The notes beneath the pieces were generated by a model that saw nothing but the letters and a program-made list of their open reading frames with translations, was not told the DNA's origin and did not search any database. Both the position numbers and the translations under genes were made by a program. A stretch of 64,000 nucleotides of DNA from Apiosordaria backusii (Eukaryota; Ascomycota; Sordariomycetes; Sordariales; Lasiosphaeriaceae). Location of the stretch: positions 1,860,001 through 1,924,000 of the forward strand of contig JAUKTV010000005.1 of the NCBI GenBank assembly GCA_030549205.1. Reading direction: 5' to 3'. Every line of letters starts with the position of its first letter. The first letter of the stretch is position 1. Shown one piece after another: positions 46,301 to 57,432 of the stretch.

Positions 46301-47209
46301 CCCAACTGTCAGGTCCACCAAAGCCTGATGATCTTCCTGGACCAGCCATCAGGGCATCTTCCCAAACCTACATCACAGTGCAGCAATGTGCACATGGCAT
46401 ACACCCCGAAGCGCCGTTTTCCCGTCGATGACGTCCTAATCAAGATTTTCACCACAGAGCCATTATTTCGTCTACAATTTTCTTAGGCCTGCAGGCCCTG
46501 AGCCTTGAAAAAGCTGAGCCCAATCGCTCAAGTTCGTTGCCCCTCATTCCAAGCCTCCCCTCCCCCGTCCATTGCCCTGTCAGCCCGCCCCAATCCAACC
46601 CGGCCCCGCGCCCGAAACCAGCCCGAGCCCGCCGCCATCGACAATCATACAGACACGCAACAAACACCTTGACCAGAGCTGTCGCGTTCCAACCGCTAAA
46701 CGGCCCCAATCTATTGACTACACTAGGTGTTGGCGATTTACTGCTGAGGTTGGTTGACCCTCGATTTGCGCTGGGAACGGGTGTCTGCTGCGAGGGGTTG
46801 CATTTTTCCACGCTCGTGAGGCATATGGTCGCTTGCTCCGCCGATGAGCATCCACCACTTCTCCCCCATCGCCAGCCGACCGGCGAGGAGACCAGTCAGA
46901 AGCGCATCCAGCTTCTTTGCCGCGACCTAGCCACCCGAGCTGCTTCCTCCTACCGAACGACCCGCTCGCTGATGTCGAATCACTTTTCTTGCATATTAAC
47001 CTGTCATGACCCAAGTCTCCTGGGCATCAAAGTGCTAACTCGAGGCATTCTTATTAGACAGGCATCAACATCTTTGCTTGCCACATATCACAACCATCGC
47101 TATCCTTACCGGGCAGTAGCATTGCCGCGCCAACCAACCACCAACCCAACGACCGACCTTCTTGTCTATTTGGCTTGGCTATCGATTTCGAGCTCCCCGA
47201 TTCCACATA
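43393..47209. other. gene-poor island
   Basis: About 3.8 kb with no gene I can support. Open frames are all under 150 codons, lack domains, and do not join through clear GT-AG signals. The final 200 bp (CAACCAACCACCAACC and similar) form a typical C/A-rich leader for the kinase gene at 47210. Confidence 0.5.
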
Positions 47210-49788
47210 ATGAACGGATCATCACAACAACCGAAAGACACTACGGCGCAAAAGGCATCATCAGGTGCGACTGCGCCGAATGTCGCGGCTGCTAATGGCA
47301 GCTCTGCGCTCAACAAGAAGAGGAAGAAGGACGGTCTGAAGCCCATCATCACCGCCGAGGGACCCGGGTACGTGCATTTTACCTCGATTCCTTATTTTCA
47401 CTTGTTCCCGTCCCACTGGGCGATGATGCCGGCACCCTGCCGCAGTGAATACCGATGATGGTCGGGGATGGGATGCTGTCGACGTTTGCTGCGCCCAGCG
47501 AGTCTACTAGAGATGGCGGGGTGCAAAGCAAGGCGGGTCGCGGAGGGGAAAGCGCAACAGCGTCCATGCGTTGGGTGCTGCGACATCACCCAGAACAGGC
47601 GGGCGGCGCATGGTGAGTGGGCGGAAGCTCCCAGGGTTGAATATTTTGTTGTGCTGTGTGGCTCTAGTGAGCTGCAGCAGGTCTTGCATCGTCGCACCAT
47701 CCTCCGACCCCCCTCTTACCGCTTTCCGACTCCCTTTCCCACTCGCCGCCTGCCAGACGAACTGCTGCCGTTGTCGTCAATTTGTATCAACAACCACCGA
47801 TATTTTGACAGTCTCCACTAGCGCTCGCCTTGCCCAACGCTCTTCAAGATGAAAACAATGCTAAAGACAAGGTCCCCGCTTTTTCCTTTTTGAAACAAAG
47901 CCTGCCTTCCCCCATTATCGGGCCGTCGAAAGTTCGGCACTGTGCACAAACAGACCCGCGCCCAGCCAGTGTGCCCGCCCGACCCCGCCACCTGCCTTTG
48001 CTGCGCTGCGCAACCGCTCTCTGAGATTGCGCGATTGCTTATGCCGTCGACGTCGATGCTGTCATGTCATGTAGACCGTCTGCTCACACGTCTCTTACTA
48101 TAGGGCTGCTCATTTAGCTTCAGCAATGTCGGGTTCGCCCACTTCGGTATCCTCCCCGGAGGACCCCGCCGAAAACACGGCCGACGAGGAAGATTCCGAG
48201 GATTATTGCAAAGGAGGCTACCACCCAGTCACGGTCGGGGAGTCATTCAAGGATGGGAAATATATCGTGGTGCGCAAGCTGGGATGGGGCCACTTCTCAA
48301 CCGTATGGCTATCAAGGGACACCACCACCGGCAAACACGTCGCTCTCAAAGTTGTCAGATCTGCCGCCCACTACACCGAGACAGCCATCGACGAGATCAA
48401 GCTTCTCAACAAGATTGTCCAAGCGAATCCAAATCACCCAGGTCGCAAGCACGTCGTCAGTCTATTGGATTCATTCGAGCACAAGGGACCAAACGGCACC
48501 CATGTGTGCATGGTGTTTGAGGTGCTGGGAGAGAATCTGCTCGGTTTGATCAAGAAGTGGAATCACAGGGGTATTCCGATGCCACTCGTCAAGCAAATCA
48601 CTAAGCAGGTTCTGTTGGGTCTCGACTACCTGCACCGGGAATGCGGCATCATTCACACCGATTTGAAGCCCGAAAACGTCCTGATTGAGATTGGGGACGT
48701 GGAGAAGATTGTTCAAAAGGTTGTCAACTCTAGCGCCGACGAGAAAGAGAACAACAGAAATGGGCGTCGGAGGCGTAGGACGCTTATTACTGGCAGCCAA
48801 CCCTTACCTTCGCCGCTGAATGCTAGTTTCGATCGCGGCTCAATTTTCCCCTCTCCTGGTGCGCCAAGTCTTGGCCAGATGCTTCATGAAGGTAAGCACA
48901 CATGTACTCACGCATGACACATCACCGAACACCGGTCACTAATTTTTCTCATAGCGGACTCAAAATCAAAGGAACCGTCTCCCAAGCGAGACAAGGAGAG
49001 TGGAGAGGACAAGCAGGGCCAACGAGAGAAAACTGCCGATATCTTGACTAAGGAAGTCTCGGGCATCTCGTTGGACAAAGCTACTCCTCTATCAACTGCG
49101 GGCGAGAAACGCAAGGCCGATGATATGCAATATGACATTATTAGCGTCAAGATTGCAGATTTAGGCAATGCGTGCTGGGTAAACCACCACTTTACCAACG
49201 ACATCCAGACTCGTCAGTATCGCTCCCCAGAAGTTATTTTGGGTGCCAAGTGGGGAGCCAGCACAGATGTTTGGAGTATGGCGGCCATGGTATGTTGTGT
49301 TTTCTGTGTCGTGAATATCCTAGAGTGCGACTGACATGTTTCACCAGGTTTTTGAGCTCATCACGGGCGATTATCTATTTGATCCTCAATCGGGCACAAA
49401 ATACGGCAAAGACGATGACCACATCGCCCAGATTATCGAACTTCTGGGCCAGTTCCCCAAGTCACTGTGCCTCTCGGGCAAGTGGTCACAGGAGATCTTC
49501 AACCGGCGTGGCGAGCTCCGGAATATCCACAGGCTACGACACTGGGCTCTCCCAGATGTATTGAAGGAGAAATACCACTTCAAGGAAGAGGACGCCAAGA
49601 AGATTGCCGACTTCTTAACCCCCCTGCTGGAACTTACGCCAGAAAAGCGAGCCAACGCTGGCGGCATGGCGAGTCACTCTTGGCTCGATGACACCCCGGG
49701 GATGAAGGGTATCAAGATCGAGGGGGTGGAGGTTGGCAGCAGAGGGGAGGGAATAGAGGGCTGGGCGACGGAAGTGAGGAAGCGGTAG
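47210..49788 (+). CDS. SRPK-type serine/arginine protein kinase
   Basis: Phosphorylates RS-domain splicing and export factors (yeast Sky1, human SRPK1). Four exons (47210-47367, 48104-48891, 48955-49289, 49348-49788) give 573 residues. The first exon encodes a Lys-rich head (LNKKRKKDGLKPIITAEGPG). After a 736-nt intron come EDSEDYCKGGYHPV, the Gly loop LGWGHFSTVWLS (112-123), K135 in VALKVV, and the catalytic HTDLKPENVL with D239. A charged spacer of about 130 residues separates the kinase lobes, as SRPKs have. Then ADLGNACW (DFG equivalent) and RQYRSPEVILG. The C-lobe ends ASHSWLDDTPGM. A Met at 48126 could serve as an alternative start that skips the first exon. The last two introns are 63 and 58 nt. 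Confidence 0.93.
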
Positions 49789-51767
49789 AGTGCTTTTTGG
49801 CTACTGGTTGAGAGGACAAAGACGATAATGACCCAGGGTTGCGGGAACGATGCGGTCGATATACATGATGATAGTACACAAAGGCGTAAGCGGGAGACTG
49901 GGATGGTTGTGGGTTGGTAACACCGGGGTCGAAAATCAGTGTTGATTGTTCTCTCAAGTCTTTTTATTTTGAGTTGGGGGGTTGGGGTGTGTGTGTGTCT
50001 CCTCTGTCAATTTTTTTTTCTTGTTCAATTCAGCGAAATATTGCGATTTTACTATTTTTGGTTGTTTTTGTCCCTCCACATCAAGAGACCTTCTTCAGCT
50101 TTTCGATGTTCACTTGACCAAAGGCAAGCGCATGCAAAGCAAAAAAGACTTGCTCTCAACATGGGCCTTGTTCCCGATGTTTTATACCTTTTTCGTTTGT
50201 TATGGGAGAGGGGAAGGGAAGGGGGAGGGGGAAAGAAGCGTAAGGATAGACAGATGAAGTCAAAGGTTTTTTTCATCCTGAATGCGCACACACAGCTCAT
50301 ACACACACACACACACACATCTCATATACACACACAACCGAGAACACAACCCGAGTTTTTTTATGATCAGACCTTATGATGCTATTTATGTACTACGTTA
50401 TATACTATTTCATGATCCTTTTGCTTTTTTTTTTTTTTGCTTTCTGTATTAGACGTTTTTGTATCAGCGAGGCGAGAGAGGGGAGCAGGGGGAGAGATAA
50501 AAAAAGTTTTAAACGTTGAATTTTATTGGTTTTTCTTTTCTTTTTGAAACAAACAAAACAGACTTTGAACTGCGTTTGCGTTGATGACAGATTGCACAGA
50601 TCTATTCCAAGGTAGGTCGGTACTTCATAGGTAGGTACGCATAGGTATTTAATTGACAGCAGCATGTGCAACGGCAGGATAACACACACACACACACACC
50701 AAAGCGATCGATATATCGACGACCTAGGTACTTAGCTAGGTAAGTAACATGTACCATGAAAAAATCGAGAACCTCTCCTGTTTATTCTCTATAAAGCATA
50801 TATTTTCTCTCATCAACATTCTTTCCGTGCCGCCTACCTACCCCTCGCACATACTCCATCTTCACTGAGAAAAAGAAATATATATATATAAAAGATGGGA
50901 ACTACACTCAAAAATCGGACCCCTTGCAAAAGAACAAAAAAGAGAAAATAGAGTAAAAAAGCGAAGTCCGCTCTCCCTATTTTTATCCAACTTTAAGGTA
51001 GAATAGAACTCACATACCAGACCCTTCCTCCGTTGTTGTTCCGCTGTTTTTTTTTTTTTTTTTTTTTGGTGGGGGGGGTCAAGTTGTATCAAGCTACTTT
51101 CGCTGAGACGAGGCAGTGTCAAGGTTGTATATCAAGTATCGTTACCCCATGACTGTACTTGTGAGAAAAAGAGAGAGAAAGAGGTGGGTGACTCAGCCGT
51201 TGAAAACTGAGTGCCGGTGTTTGTTTGGCAATAAATCCATCATCATTGATATGACTAATACGATACCTACGCAAAAGACAGAGAGAGAAACAACGAAACC
51301 GGCAAACAACATCATGGATTTTGAAAGTAACTGCTATAGGAGATGGCACAACAACACAAGACGTTGTTGGTTCAACCGGCAACCTGGAACTTGACGCATA
51401 ACAAAATATTATTTTTATCTCCCTCATCAATCTCAACGACTCCTGACGCCCTCATCTCAAAAGCTCCTGATAAAAGCCCGAATTTATTTAGCTATTGGTT
51501 TGCCGCCCTCTCGCCCTTTCCCTGCGCTTTTGGCCTTTTTTTTTTACACATTATCATGAATACACAAAAATCCCCCAAGCGTGCGAATGTCCCATAGCTA
51601 TCAATTTGCGCGCGCACGAGGATGAAAAACACCAAATATCTGGGGTGGGCCGGTGCCTTTCCTGTAGTTGTAACCCCAGGTTTATGCTGCAACTTCCCAA
51701 CTCATGCCCCATTCTCAGCCCCCCAACTGCAGAATTCCAGGCCAAACCTTGTTTCAAGAAACTTGGC
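49789..51767. other. convergent intergenic region rich in microsatellites
   Basis: About 2 kb between the 3' ends of the kinase and IWS1. It has (AC)n at 50300-50319 and 50682-50699, (AT)n near 50879-50890, a 21-base T run followed by G at 51047-51078, and several TAGGTA-type words (50610-50650, 50720-50745, 50833). Frames are short. I see no gene. Confidence 0.55.
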
Positions 51768-53183
51768 TTAGCGTCTCACTCCCTTGTTCTTCTGCGTCAT
51801 CTTCCTGAACGCCTCTATGCCGCCAGCACCAATAGGCCTGTGTTCGCTAGACCGGGCCGATCCATCGTAAGTGCTCCGCGGGGCAATGGTATAGCTCGTG
51901 GGCAAACCGGCAGGTTGGGCGCGGTTGGTCTTGGTCTCGGGGGCAAGGAGCCGCTCGCGCTCAAGCTCAAACCGGGTCTTGTTGCCGGCTGGTCGCTGGG
52001 TGAGTGTGATCTGGGAGCTACCCAGAGCCGCTTCTTGACGCTGGGACATTTTGGCCGCGCTATACAAAGAAAAATATTAGCAATGTCTCGAGACAACCGC
52101 CAGGAGTTGGAAGGATACGTACGCAATATCAAAGTCGCGGGTCTCAATCTGGCGCTTCTTGTAATCATCCGTCCTCTTCAAAATGGGCCGGCTCCATTCG
52201 CCCACAAGGCGCTCTGCGATGCGCTTGATACCAATCTCGGGTCGCTTGCTCTTGGTGTAGAAGTAGACGACCTTGCCGATACCGCTACTAAGGAGTACCT
52301 CTTTGTTGAGGGGCAGGCGGGTCAGGGCGTTGAAAATGTCGCGTTGAATGTTGTAGGCGGGCAGACTGCCATCGTTCAGGGGCTCCAAGAAGTATTTGAC
52401 AGCCTGGAGGAAGTTGGTTTCGGGGTCGAGGATAGAATCTTGAACGGCCGTCCGGTTGAGAAGGGCCGTGACTTGAGGGAGGAGCTGAAGTTTGTGCGTA
52501 GCGGCAATGCCGTCCTCTCGGGCCTTGTTGTCGGCAACACATGCGTTCTCCATGGCGACTTTGAGATTGGCGATCTGTTCGTCGATTTCGTCCTCAAGAT
52601 CCTAGATAGGCAAGTTAGGCAAGATCATAAATGATACCACAAATCCAGTAGCAAACAAACATACAATATCATCCTTCTTGCGTCTCCGCTTAGTGGTGGG
52701 CTTGAGTGCGGCATCCATGGCGCGTTCGAGGGCTCGACGCCGTCGCTCCTCTGGGGTAAGGTTCTCCTCTGGAATCTCTTCTTGCTGAGGAGCCTCCTTC
52801 TTGCCTGACCGGCGGCCAGACTCGCCTGCTCGTGACTTGCGCGGTCGACGGTCCCCGTCTTCAATAATGTCATTGGTATCCAGATCGTCATCGTCATCTC
52901 CTCTTGACCGTTTCTTGGGCCTGCGACCCTCTTTGGGCTTTTTGTTTGTCTCGGTATCGGTGATTTTTCTTCTGCTTGCTTTCAACCCCTTGGTGATGTT
53001 CTCGTCGATGATAATGTTGGCGGTCTGTCTTTTCTCCACATCGGGTTCATACTGCTCGAACTGATCCTCGTCGATTTCGGAAAGAATGTCATCGGACTCA
53101 TTGCCTGCATCACCAGCGCCATCGTGGGAGTCGACGGGGACATCGTCCCCGCGGCCCTGTGGTGGAGAGGCAGGGTCGGACAT
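51768..53183 (-). CDS. IWS1: transcription elongation factor IWS1 (Spn1)
   Basis: Binds Spt6 and elongating RNA polymerase II and links elongation with histone handling and mRNA export. Three exons (53183-52665, 52601-52123, 52059-51768) give 429 residues in consistent phase. Residues 1-170 are acidic and then basic disordered sequence (ILSEIDEDQFEQYEPD, RPKKRSRGDDDDDLD, TKRRRKKDD). The conserved TFIIS N-terminal-type helical domain is in exon 2: DLEDEIDEQIANLKVAM, KLQLLPQVTALLNR, FLEPLNDGSLPAYNIQRDIF, LPLNKEVLLSSGIGKVVYFY and LVGEWSRPILKRTDDYKKR. The tail is basic. An antisense frame of 379 codons covers most of the gene and is rejected. It diverges from BRL1 over 656 bp. Confidence 0.95.
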
Positions 53184-53519
53184 GGCGCTGTGGGTTTGAG
53201 ATTGTTGTAAGAATCAGTCGCAAAGCCGCAGTCGGCGACCAGCAAAGCTGAAGGTAAGTTGAATGGCTGCTTTGACTTCCGCGATTGGCGAAGAATTTGA
53301 TAGAAGGCGAAAGCCCAAGGAAGGGTTACCGAAGAGACGCAGTAAACGAGTTTCAGGAATGAATAAGATGGAAACGTTGGGGTGAGGCTCGAGTTTGCAA
53401 AAAAATCGTTGTCGTTGGTCGCGGTTTATCGAGAGCAGGCAACTTTGAGTTGCTGACATGAAAGCGTGCCAGGCGCAGCGAGCCGTGCACTCAGCTCGGC
53501 CGGAGTTTTGCCGTACAGC

Positions 53520-53544
53520 TTGGCTTGGCTTGGCTTGGCTTGGC
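53520..53544 (+). repeat. TTGGC pentanucleotide repeat, 5 units
   Basis: Five perfect copies of TTGGC sit in the divergent promoter between IWS1 and BRL1, about 340 bp from one start and 295 bp from the other. On the minus strand the unit reads GCCAA, which contains CCAA; a role as a factor-binding cluster is a guess. Confidence 0.9.
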
Positions 53545-53839
53545 CGTTGCAAGAAAAAGGTGGAGTCAGGGATCAATTGAGCTGCCCGTGCATGTGGGGC
53601 GTTCCAGAAAAGTCCAGTCATTTGCGAGTGTTTATGTGCTTTCTCATGTCTCCCATATTGGTTGCCACTGACGACAACAATCCTCATCCCGCTGCACCTA
53701 CCATCTCGAGAAACGCCGTAAAAGAGAGTGCCGCGCATCTCTACAGACCCCACCGAAGACTTTAGCTCTTTGCGATCACAGCCCGAGCCTATTTTTCTGC
53801 TGACCGCCCTTGATCTGCTTTGCGGCCGTATTTTGCACC

Positions 53840-55503
53840 ATGGACCGCCGAGGGACGGAGGGCCTCATGGACTGGGAGCCAGAACGACAGCATGCTATTG
53901 ACCCCTCAAGTCCCTTTGCAGCTCTGCCCAAAAAGTTTACACTCTGTAAGTTTTACTCTAGTTCTTCCCCACGACTCCTCCCACGACATAGCAACACCAC
54001 CAGCCAGCTGTTTTGCCAACGCATCAATTTTCATCTCGTCCTGTCAATCCTTCAGCGCAATCATCATGGCATCAACTGACCGCGCGCCATTTCCTATAGC
54101 CTCGTTCGAAACCCCCGTCTCACGATTCAGCAAAGTCAGCAATGATCCATTCGCGAGTGTGGTGCGCAAAAGCTCTCCACTCAAACCGCAAGACCACCCG
54201 GCTCCTCCACATGCCTCATTCTTTGCGCCCCAACTGCACAACAAGCCGTCAGGCCCCGCATTTCGAAATCCAGCCTTCACGACACCGCAAAAGCGTTTCG
54301 AGGATACAGTCATGTCTGAAGTTTCGGACGCCGAATCAAGTCCCGCTATGACCGATACCTCGATTTTGCCAGCCGATACTCCAGACGTTGAGCACATTGG
54401 GATGAAGTCAGCCGCGACTCCGTCACCCATCAAATTGATGTGGAATCGTAACCTGGATCGAAATCGACTTGCCGGAAAAGGGGAGCTCCCGAAATCTGCC
54501 CCCCGTGATAAGGTCAGGAAGAGAAAACGGCTCTTTGGCGATAGAGATGTCGGCAGTGTCAGGTCCCGCCTCCAACACGACTCGGATGATTCGGATAGTG
54601 ACTTGCCAGAGGGCTCCAGAGCGCTTGTGAAGAGTTCCAAGCAGAAAAAGGATAGGAAACGAGGCTGGTTGAGCAATTTCCTGGCGGCTCTTAGTGACAA
54701 CCCCAGCGCGCCGGCGGTCTTGTCCAGGTGGTTGCAACTGGGGGCCAATATCGTTCTCATGTGTCTGGCATTTACCATTGTGTTTGGAGTCGTTGGGCAA
54801 GTACGGGACGATCTTTCACATGAGGCTGAACATGCGAGGGCTGCCCTTCAGACTAAAATCACCAAATGCGCCGAGGAATTCAGCAGGAACAATTGCTCCC
54901 CGAAAGCCCTCCGCCCACCTGCGCTGGACGTAATCTGCAATGAGTGGGAGACGTGCATGGCACAGGATCCCAATGGAATCGTCCAAACCAACATCTCAGT
55001 TCGCAAAGTGGCCGAGATTCTAAACGAGTTTGTTGGAGTCATGTCCTACAAGACCTGGGTAAGTCTTTGTTTGTCTCGAGTACCCCCATCTCAGATGTGC
55101 TGACATATTTTGCTAGGCCTTCCTTCTCACACTATTCCTTGGTACACTTTTTGCTACCAACATTGGTTTCGGTCGACTTCGTGATTCTGGGCCGTCACAT
55201 CATTCCCATGCGCCAGCTCCTGCGCATCCACTACAATCACCTCCAGCCATGGCTCCAATGCTTCCGGTTTCCTCGGATGGCTACTTTTGGGCCCCTGTCG
55301 GTATGACACCCAAGAGTGTACGGAAGCAACTTCTTGGCGAGGCGACCGACACGGATAACTCACCCGATCAAAGAGCTATCATGCCGCCGCAGACCCCATC
55401 TCTGAGGAGAAGCCCCAGCAAAGAATACCGCGACAGGGAGCGAGAAAGGGACAGAAGTCCCTCCAAGGGTTCCAGACAGAGGAGTCCTAGCAAGAACTAC
55501 TGA
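53840..55503 (+). CDS. BRL1: nuclear envelope protein BRL1/BRR6
   Basis: Inner nuclear membrane protein needed for nuclear pore assembly and membrane homeostasis. Three exons (53840-53945, 54100-55058, 55117-55503) give 483 residues. The first exon encodes MDRRGTEGLMDWEPE, the usual N-terminal motif. I chose the acceptor at 54099 because a CTGAC branch site lies 20 nt before it and the phase agrees; two upstream acceptors would insert up to 36 residues. The Brl1/Brr6 domain has one membrane segment (GANIVLMCLAFTIVFGVVG), a lumenal loop with four conserved cysteines (KCAEEFSRNNC, VICNEWETC) and a second segment (FLLTLFLGTLFATNIGFG). Before it lies a basic patch (RKRKRLFGD), possibly a nuclear signal. 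The C-tail is Ser/Arg/Pro-rich with SPSK repeats. Confidence 0.93.
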
Positions 55504-57432
55504 ACGATGCACCTATTTCTTTGGTTTTACCGAGTTATCAGATTATTACGAGCACATGACAATACTTGTCATGGCCGTGTCACTGCATGTACTTATCATT
55601 TCCTAATTCTTATTTTCTTTTGTTTCGATAGTGCACTGAACAGCATGGAGGGAGCTTTGGCATATGGGCTGGTTGGACTGGCGATGTTGGCGTTGAGCGG
55701 TCGTGCTCTAGTGGGAGGGATTACATTGAATATCATCACTGTTTATACTCATTTGAAGCCATTACGAACCTCCAACGGAACCAGTTCCCAGTGAGCTGAC
55801 AATGACATTGTCACCTAATACTGGCGCCATGTTCCTTAAGTGCTAGACCTCTTCTCTGGGCCTTCTATGAGCCGGTATCTGATATCGGTATCTGATATCT
55901 GGACCTGCACCTGAACCCTCACCCCTATTCAACTCAACCAGCATGTGAGAAGCAACCAATGCCATGCAAAGGCTCAAAGTTGTGCTAATTCCCGCCTACC
56001 CGGGCTGCCAAGTTGGGGTGCCCCCACAGCGGGCCGTGGTTCGCACACCGATTGGCAGTTTGAGGTTAATATGACGAGAGCCTAGAATTCGTCTTGCACA
56101 CTAAATCGAACACCAGCCAACTCAAAAAAGCCCACTTCAGCCAGGTTTAGTCATCAAACACTAAATCGAACAGATCTGTGATTTTGTTCGAGACGATTTG
56201 AGACATATGCTCAAGTGAGAAGCTGAGAGTTCCAGAATCTCTTCCTTTTATTAAAACACGTTCCGTTTCCGGGGTGTAGCGCGGAACCGGAAACAAGGCA
56301 CTAATCACCGCTTTACATTGAAAGGATGCCCCAAAAAGGGGCGTCATTTTGGCACGCAGCGTCGTCTTGCGGCCATTCCAGACGATGACTGGCTGCAGCG
56401 GGAATGGAAACAGTCCCTCGAATGGACTATTGGGTTGAGCCTCGCAAGAATCGCATGTTTCGTGTCGTGCCTCCTGCGGCTTTTCATTCTGAAGATTGGT
56501 CCGGACATCTACCCGTAGCCGCTGAACCAATTACCATGAAATTACCTAAGAATACAACAACCATAGATATAATGGATTCAGAAAAACTACCGGGACCATT
56601 GCTTCATCTGTGTCTCCCTTCTTTACTCTGGCGTGAATTTTGAAGGAATTACGCAAGAGGAACCGCAAATCTATTCAGTATCACAGGTTGATCCTGACAT
56701 CAGGTAGAATCATTGGACCAACTATATGAAAGACTGATGAAGAGAACCTGGAAATAAAACTACCCTGATGCCACCCCCACCTAATAGTGGGATGTGGTCT
56801 TAGCTCCCCGGAGAAGTGGGGCAGCCCTTCAAGGTAGGTCCTTTAATTCTTGTGTTTTTTCGGCCCATGTCCATCCCAAACTTGCCGGCCGGTTTCCAAG
56901 AACGCGGTCATCGAGCTGCCCGAGCTGCCATCATACAAGACTCAACCACTGCGAGGTTCCCCAGTCGAGCCTGAGCGCGCATTGCGTGTTTTTGGACTTG
57001 GGTACCACGTCTCCCATATCTTTCCAACGAGGCATCACGTACCTATCTAGCCCCTAGAGCTGCCCCGCTGGCCTATCCGGCATGTGCATTTCCCACATGT
57101 CGTCTCTACATTCCCTTCCTCAACCCCAGTTCCAGACCTCACGGGATTCAGACACGTCGCAGACCTCGCCGTTTTGCTCTTGTTACGCCAGCTCGGGTAT
57201 CCTTCGACCCACGCGATAGCAAGCTGGGAAGAGCCATTTACCCAAATTTGACGCCTTTTCTTGCACTGTCCGATGGTCCAAGAGCTCTAGTCCCGCCACT
57301 CGGAAGCTCCACGGCTGGTCAAGAATCTTCCTTGTTGTTAAGCATGTCGGCGCACACCACCACAGCCTTTCCAAATATTACGTTGCCGGCTCCGTGAGGC
57401 AGAGAAGATAGCAACCAGCGACGACGGCAAGA
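55504..57432. other. intergenic region
   Basis: About 1.9 kb between BRL1 and the Zn2Cys6 gene, which are transcribed in the same direction. A direct repeat of CACTAAATCGAACA occurs at about 56099 and 56159. Open frames are short and without domains. No gene is supported. Confidence 0.45.

Noticed and set aside
51495..52634. Plus-strand open frame of 379 codons
   Set aside because: It lies antisense to IWS1 exons 2 and 3, contains no domain, and its start region runs through intergenic DNA. IWS1 on the other strand has clear homology and splice signals.
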